A DNA stretch of 8,828 bases, from assembly GCA_028279205.1 (NCBI GenBank), contig JANQSR010000080.1:1-8828 (forward strand). The letters run 5' to 3'. Below the pieces are notes generated by a model. The model had not been told where the DNA came from. It saw only the letters and a program-made list of their open reading frames with translations, and ran no database searches. The position numbers and the translations under genes are program-made. Of this stretch, positions 5,375 to 8,828 are shown in pieces; the stretch's first letter is position 1, and every line of letters starts with the position of its first letter. This DNA comes from Simkania sp. (GTDB lineage Bacteria; Chlamydiota; Chlamydiia; Chlamydiales; Simkaniaceae).

Positions 5375-6349
5375 ATGTCCAAAAGCGACTATTTGCTTTT
5401 TTCTGGAACATCTCATGTCTGTTTTGCCAAGCAGGTGGCTAGTTCTCTTGGTGTAGCACTGAGCCAGGTTAGTATTAAAGATTTTCCGGACGGTGAGATA
5501 AATGTTCGGCTCCTTGAAAGTGTTCGAGGCCGGCCTGTTTTTGTGATCCAGACAATTGCTGGGGATCCCAATTTCTATTTTATGGAGCTTCTGATTTTGA
5601 TCGATGCTCTTAAGAGGGGGGGAGCGAGCCAGATTGTCGCTGTTATCCCCTATTACGGGTACGCAAGGCAAGATCGCAGAGGGGGAGAAAGGGGGTCAGT
5701 CGCAGCTAAATTGATGGCTAATTTGCTCGTGACTGCCGGTATTAGCCATCTTTTGACAATGGACTTGCATGCCCAACAGATAGAGGGTTTTTTTGATGTT
5801 ACTGTGGATATTTTGCATGCGAGAGGGGTTCTCACATCGAAGATCAAACAGCTAGAGCCTGAAAAACCCTTGGTTGTCAGTCCAGATAATGGAAGTAGCG
5901 ATTTAGCACGCTTTTTAGCGCGCGATCTTCAGACCGACTTTGTGACCATTGATAAGCATCGAGCCTCTTCATCTAGGTTCAACATGGGGAGTATGATTGG
6001 TGATATGCGAACAAGAGATGTGATACTTGTCGATGATATCTGTTCGACGGGAAAAACGCTTAAATCTGCCTCTTTTGCTTGTAAGAAAGCGGGAGCAAGA
6101 AAGGTTTTTGCAGCTGTGACCCATCCACTTTTTGCGTTAGACGCTTGCAGTTCATGGGGCATTGATAAATTTTTGGTGACCGACACGGTACCCTTACTTT
6201 TTGATCCAAAAAAAAGGGCTACCTCTCATGTCGAAGTCGTCTCAGTAGCCGCGCTCTTTGGACAGGCTATTGATGCGATTGCGCACCACCGGTCTTTAAG
6301 CGGGATTGTATCTTTTTGTGCAGATCCGAATCTCGCCTTTAGACCATGA
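5375..6349 (+). CDS. prs: Ribose-phosphate pyrophosphokinase (PRPP synthetase)
   Basis: Makes 5-phosphoribosyl-1-diphosphate from ribose 5-phosphate and ATP, in the cytoplasm, for nucleotide, NAD, His and Trp pathways. At 324 residues it is of family length. Seen in order: DFPDGEINVR at 36-45, YYGYARQDRR at 93-102, MDLHAQQIEGFFD at 129-141, and the catalytic flexible-loop K-x-R as K194-H-R196. The PRPP-binding loop VDDICSTGKT is at 219-228. That loop differs from the common bacterial DDxIDTGGT: Ser replaces Asp and Lys replaces Gly. The usual R-x-S/A-R-x-P stretch after the QDR motif is also altered to GGERGS. Start ATG has AAGG at 5363-5366, eight bases upstream. It lies between tRNA-Gln and ctc, where I recall no such gene in Chlamydia. 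Normal activity is likely but regulation may differ. Confidence 0.92.
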   Translation: MSKSDYLLFSGTSHVCFAKQVASSLGVALSQVSIKDFPDGEINVRLLESVRGRPVFVIQTIAGDPNFYFMELLILIDALKRGGASQIVAVIPYYGYARQDRRGGERGSVAAKLMANLLVTAGISHLLTMDLHAQQIEGFFDVTVDILHARGVLTSKIKQLEPEKPLVVSPDNGSSDLARFLARDLQTDFVTIDKHRASSSRFNMGSMIGDMRTRDVILVDDICSTGKTLKSASFACKKAGARKVFAAVTHPLFALDACSSWGIDKFLVTDTVPLLFDPKKRATSHVEVVSVAALFGQAIDAIAHHRSLSGIVSFCADPNLAFRP

Positions 6350-6373
6350 TTAAAACAAACAAGGATAAAGAGC

Positions 6374-6931
6374 ATGAAACTCAAACTATCTAGGCGAAAA
6401 GGGCTAACAAAAAGTGAACTAACTCAGATACGATTTGCCGAGGGAATTCCCTCTGTTGTCTATCGAAAAGGGGGAGTTTCGGACAAAGTCTGTGTTGATG
6501 GAGATGAGATGCACTCTATCTTGCGCACTTTGAGAGAAGGTTTCTTGCCGACGACTATTTTTCAACTCGATTTGGATGGGAATGTAGAAAAAGCCATTAT
6601 CAAAGAGATTCAGTATCATCCGACGACCTATCAAATTCTTCATCTCGATTTTCTAAGGCTTGTCGAGAATGAAAAAGTTGAAATCAAGGTGCCTGTTGTA
6701 TGCACTGGCCAGGCCGAATGTGTTGGGATCAAGCTAGGCGGGGTTCTCAGGAGAGTGATCCGTCACCTGAAAATCAAGTGTTTGCCAAAGGATATCCCAC
6801 AAAGTTTAGAAGTTGATATCCGAGAGTTAAATATTGGTGATGTCAAGCGAGTGAGTGATGTTGAGATCAACGAAAACCTTCGCTTCTCGATGGCTCAATC
6901 GGAGATTATTTTGGTCATTGCAAAGAAATGA
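6374..6931 (+). CDS. rplY: Ribosomal protein L25, long Ctc/TL5 form
   Basis: Binds 5S rRNA in the central protuberance of the 50S subunit. The 185 residues match the long Ctc form. An N-terminal L25 domain (about 1-93) carries IPSVVYRKG and the IKEIQYHPTTYQILHLDFLR stretch at about 77-96. The C-terminal TL5-type beta domain carries VPVVCTGQAECVGIKLGG and the LEVDIRELNIGD motif. AAGGAT stands before the ATG. It follows prs after 24 bases and precedes pth after 13 bases, as expected for the ctc-pth pair common in bacteria. Chlamydial annotations often name it ctc. Confidence 0.95.
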   Translation: MKLKLSRRKGLTKSELTQIRFAEGIPSVVYRKGGVSDKVCVDGDEMHSILRTLREGFLPTTIFQLDLDGNVEKAIIKEIQYHPTTYQILHLDFLRLVENEKVEIKVPVVCTGQAECVGIKLGGVLRRVIRHLKIKCLPKDIPQSLEVDIRELNIGDVKRVSDVEINENLRFSMAQSEIILVIAKK

Positions 6932-6944
6932 GTGTTAAGTTTTG

Positions 6945-7493
6945 ATGGGGCGCAAGAATGCTCTCATTGTTGGTCTTGGTAATCCAGGAAAGGAGTACGA
7001 ACACTCACGGCACAATCTTGGTTTTATGGTAGTGCGCGCTTTTGCTAGAAGACAAGAGTGGAGTTTTAAGAAGAATCGGAACTTAGAAGGGGAGATTGCA
7101 TCGGGCAAAGTAGAGGAGAGTAGAGTCACTTTGCTACTTCCGCTCACTTACATGAACGCTTCTGGTCAGGCGGTCAGAAAAGTTTTAGATTACCATAAAG
7201 TAGACCTTGCACATGCTGTTGTTGTCTTGGATGATATCAACTTAAAGCTTGGAGCTCTCCGTTTTCGAAAAAGAGGAGGGTGTGGAGGTCACAATGGGTT
7301 AAGAGATATTGAGTCCCGTTTAGGGACGCGAGAATACCAACGCCTCAGGATAGGGATCGGAGATCCTGTTCAATGCTCATTAGAGGAGCACGTTATTTCA
7401 CCGTTTACCCCCAGAGAGAGAGAGTTTCTGGTCGAAGTGGTTGACCAAGGCGTTGATTTTTTAAATAAATGGTTATTTGAGGAAGATATATGA
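6945..7493 (+). CDS. pth: Peptidyl-tRNA hydrolase
   Basis: Cleaves the ester bond of peptidyl-tRNAs that drop off ribosomes, recycling tRNA in the cytoplasm. The 182 residues fit the bacterial Pth family. All key residues are visible: N13 in LGNPG, catalytic H23 in RHNLG, N71 in TYMNASG, D96 in LDDINL and N117 in GGHNGL, matching E. coli N10, H20, N68, D93 and N114. I choose the ATG at 6945 over the TTG at 6942, because the ATG gives the usual N-terminus and is the stronger codon. The SD is weak, so coupling to the nearby ctc stop is plausible. The rpsF start follows 13 bases after the stop. Confidence 0.97.
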   Translation: MGRKNALIVGLGNPGKEYEHSRHNLGFMVVRAFARRQEWSFKKNRNLEGEIASGKVEESRVTLLLPLTYMNASGQAVRKVLDYHKVDLAHAVVVLDDINLKLGALRFRKRGGCGGHNGLRDIESRLGTREYQRLRIGIGDPVQCSLEEHVISPFTPREREFLVEVVDQGVDFLNKWLFEEDI

Positions 7494-7506
7494 AGGAAAA
7501 CAAGGT

Positions 7507-7848
7507 ATGAAAGATCAGCATAAAAGATTATACGAGGGAATGTATATCCTCAGTGCCTCTTTGAGCGAAGAGGCGTTAAAAAAAGGTCTTGGTCGTATCG
7601 CCAGTCTCATTGAAAGTCATGGGGGCGAGGTGCACAAGGTGCACGATCAGGGTAGAAAGAAGCTTGCTTTTGAGATCAATGGTCATAAGCAGGGTTGCTA
7701 CTATCTCCTTTATTTTTCGGTGTTTCCCAGTGCAATTTCTGAAATATGGAGAGAGTGTCATCTCAACGAAGATTTAATCCGTTTCATGACATTGCAAGTG
7801 GAAAAAATTGAGGAAAAAATCGAATTTAAACCCTTAGTAGAGGTATGA
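7507..7848 (+). CDS. rpsF: Ribosomal protein S6
   Basis: Component of the platform of the 30S subunit, where it pairs with S18. The 113 residues agree with chlamydial S6. Visible motifs are YEGMYIL near the N-terminus, GRKKLAFEI in the middle and LNEDLIRFM near the C-terminus. The frame is open further upstream, but the ATG at 7507 is preferred because GAAGGA at 7492-7497 is nine bases away and because it avoids overlap with pth. It is followed after 10 bases by its partner gene rpsR, the usual rpsF-rpsR-rplI order. Confidence 0.96.
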   Translation: MKDQHKRLYEGMYILSASLSEEALKKGLGRIASLIESHGGEVHKVHDQGRKKLAFEINGHKQGCYYLLYFSVFPSAISEIWRECHLNEDLIRFMTLQVEKIEEKIEFKPLVEV

Positions 7849-7858
7849 TCTGGCTGTT

Positions 7859-8098
7859 ATGATTAAAAAATTTGGCGAATTTGGATCTAAAAAACGAAAA
7901 ACCTGCCCTTTTGTTAGTGCGGGTGTAAAAAAGATTGATTACAAAGATATCGACACTCTTTCCCGTTTCATCACGGAAAGGGGCAAGATTTTGCCCCGTC
8001 GTATTACTGGGGTTTCATATCGATATCAAAAGCTCCTTTGCAATGCCATTAAGAGAGCGAGGCACATGGCGCATTTACCCTTTGTAGCGGAGGAATAA
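7859..8098 (+). CDS. rpsR: Ribosomal protein S18
   Basis: 30S platform protein that binds next to S6. The 79 residues include the family core CPFVSAG, IDYKD and [14 protein letters not shown], with the C-terminal [11 protein letters not shown]. The N-terminus is short and basic. No SD is obvious before the ATG, so translation may be coupled to rpsF ten bases upstream. A single copy is seen, with a Cys at the N-side of the core (C16). Confidence 0.97.
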   Translation: MIKKFGEFGSKKRKTCPFVSAGVKKIDYKDIDTLSRFITERGKILPRRITGVSYRYQKLLCNAIKRARHMAHLPFVAEE

Positions 8099-8102
8099 GT
8101 AG

Positions 8103-8681
8103 ATGAAAAAAGAGAAACATTCAAACAAATTGCTTTTACTCGAAGATGTCATAAACCTCGGAAGGAAAGGGGAGCTGGTCAAGGCAAAACCTGGCTTCAT
8201 CCGTAACTTTCTACTTCCGAAAAAGAAGGCAGTTTTGGCCGATAAAAGGATGATCAGACTGCAGCAAAAGCTCAAAGAAGAGCGAGCTAAGCAAGCAGCA
8301 CTCGACAAGAAAGAATCGGAGGCTCTTGCCGCAAGGGTCAAGGGCAAAACAATGACAATCAGAGTTAAGGCGGATCGAGAAGGGCATCTTTACGGTTCGG
8401 TAACAGCTGCAGATATTGTCAAGTTTCTTGAGAAAGAGGAATCGATTCTTTGTGAACGTCGCTCCGTTCTCTTGTCCAAACCGATCAAAATGGTTGGTAA
8501 TTTTGAGATCCGACTCTGTTTGAAAGAGGAGGTTTCGGCTTATTTTTTTCTTAAGGTCGTAAGCGAGGATCAGATTGAGACGGTCAAAACGGAGGTGGAA
8601 GTGACACGAGAGAAGGATGTGCAATCCTCTGATAAGGAGCAATCAGTGGAGCATCCTGATGAAAAAGCTAAAGAGGAGTAG
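8103..8681 (+). CDS. rplI: Ribosomal protein L9, with acidic C-terminal extension
   Basis: 50S protein near the L1 stalk base. The N-domain signature [20 protein letters not shown] is at residues 20-39, followed by the long connecting helix rich in Lys, Glu and Gln (about 40-80) and a C-terminal domain. At 192 residues it is about 40 longer than E. coli L9. It has about six extra residues at the N-terminus (KKEKHS) and a tail from about 150 that is rich in Glu, Asp and Lys. GGAGGA at 8089-8094 is eight bases before the ATG. Its last 23 bases overlap the start of ispE. Confidence 0.96.
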   Translation: MKKEKHSNKLLLLEDVINLGRKGELVKAKPGFIRNFLLPKKKAVLADKRMIRLQQKLKEERAKQAALDKKESEALAARVKGKTMTIRVKADREGHLYGSVTAADIVKFLEKEESILCERRSVLLSKPIKMVGNFEIRLCLKEEVSAYFFLKVVSEDQIETVKTEVEVTREKDVQSSDKEQSVEHPDEKAKEE

Positions 8682-8828
8682 TCTCTCACTTTTTTCACCT
8701 GCTAAAATTAACCTTTTTCTCTATATTCTCTCCAAAAGGGAGGATGGCTATCATGAAATAGCCACTCTGATGCAATCGATCTCTCTGGGTGACGTTTTGC
8801 ACATCACCCTGTCAGATGAGGATCAAGT
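8659..8828 (+). CDS. ispE: 4-diphosphocytidyl-2-C-methyl-D-erythritol kinase, N-terminal part
   Basis: Phosphorylates CDP-methylerythritol in the MEP pathway of isoprenoid synthesis, using ATP, in the cytoplasm. Only 56 codons lie in the window. They hold the GHMP-kinase opening SPAKINLFL (K16, N18) and the substrate-binding motif R27-E-D-G-Y-H32. The start is ATG at 8659, inside the end of rplI in another frame, with TGGAG at 8647-8651 seven bases upstream. Translational coupling with rplI is likely. Known as ychB in chlamydial genomes, where I recall the same neighbour. Confidence 0.94.
   Translation, partial: MKKLKRSSLSLFSPAKINLFLYILSKREDGYHEIATLMQSISLGDVLHITLSDEDQ

Noticed and set aside
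8211..8642. Minus-strand ORF of 143 codons
   Set aside because: Lies wholly opposite the clear rplI gene and has no recognisable features.

Overview
The window is a piece of chromosome from a member of the Chlamydiae, probably an environmental (Parachlamydiales-type) lineage rather than a classical Chlamydia. The main reason is gene order. Fused glycyl-tRNA synthetase, pgsA, glgA, ctc/rplY, pth, rpsF, rpsR, rplI and ispE follow one another, the order I recall from Chlamydia trachomatis (glyQ-pgsA-glgA-ctc-pth-rpsF-rpsR-rplI-ychB). The ribosomal proteins also look chlamydial. A ribose-phosphate pyrophosphokinase gene sits inside this block; to my knowledge Chlamydiaceae lack it, which points to an environmental relative. 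Genus cannot be settled from sequence alone.

Layout. 1-1195 (minus): N-terminal part of a fused alpha-beta glycyl-tRNA synthetase, running off the left edge. 1196-1586: spacer with a 30-codon orphan ORF behind an extended -10 promoter. 1587-2210 (plus): pgsA, convergent with glgA at 2225-3670 (minus). 3671-5267: about 1.6 kb without any conserved gene. This accessory stretch holds two 95-bp direct repeats (3899-3993 and 4996-5090, 92/95 identical). Between them lies a 450-bp (AGN)n-type low-complexity block read by an Ala/Val/Gly-rich ORF with a perfect Shine-Dalgarno sequence. 5268-5339: tRNA-Gln(UUG) with a good promoter. 5375-8828 (plus): a compact run prs, ctc, pth, rpsF, rpsR, rplI, ispE with short gaps or an overlap; ispE runs off the right edge.

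Function. The right half is mostly translation machinery: tRNA-Gln, L25/Ctc, peptidyl-tRNA hydrolase, S6, S18 and L9. It ends in isoprenoid biosynthesis (IspE) and includes PRPP synthesis (Prs), which feeds nucleotide and cofactor pathways. The left half covers glycine charging, phosphatidylglycerol synthesis and glycogen synthesis.

The part most worth a second look is 3800-5100. The low-complexity block can be read as Ala/Val/Gly/Glu (plus strand), Ser/Arg (another plus frame) or Ala/Pro/Thr/Ser (minus strand), and its orientation is not fully settled. The flanking repeats share the 3' end of a small ORF that stays open in both copies, as if they were remnants of a duplicated gene. I recognise no known mobile element, CRISPR array or defence system.
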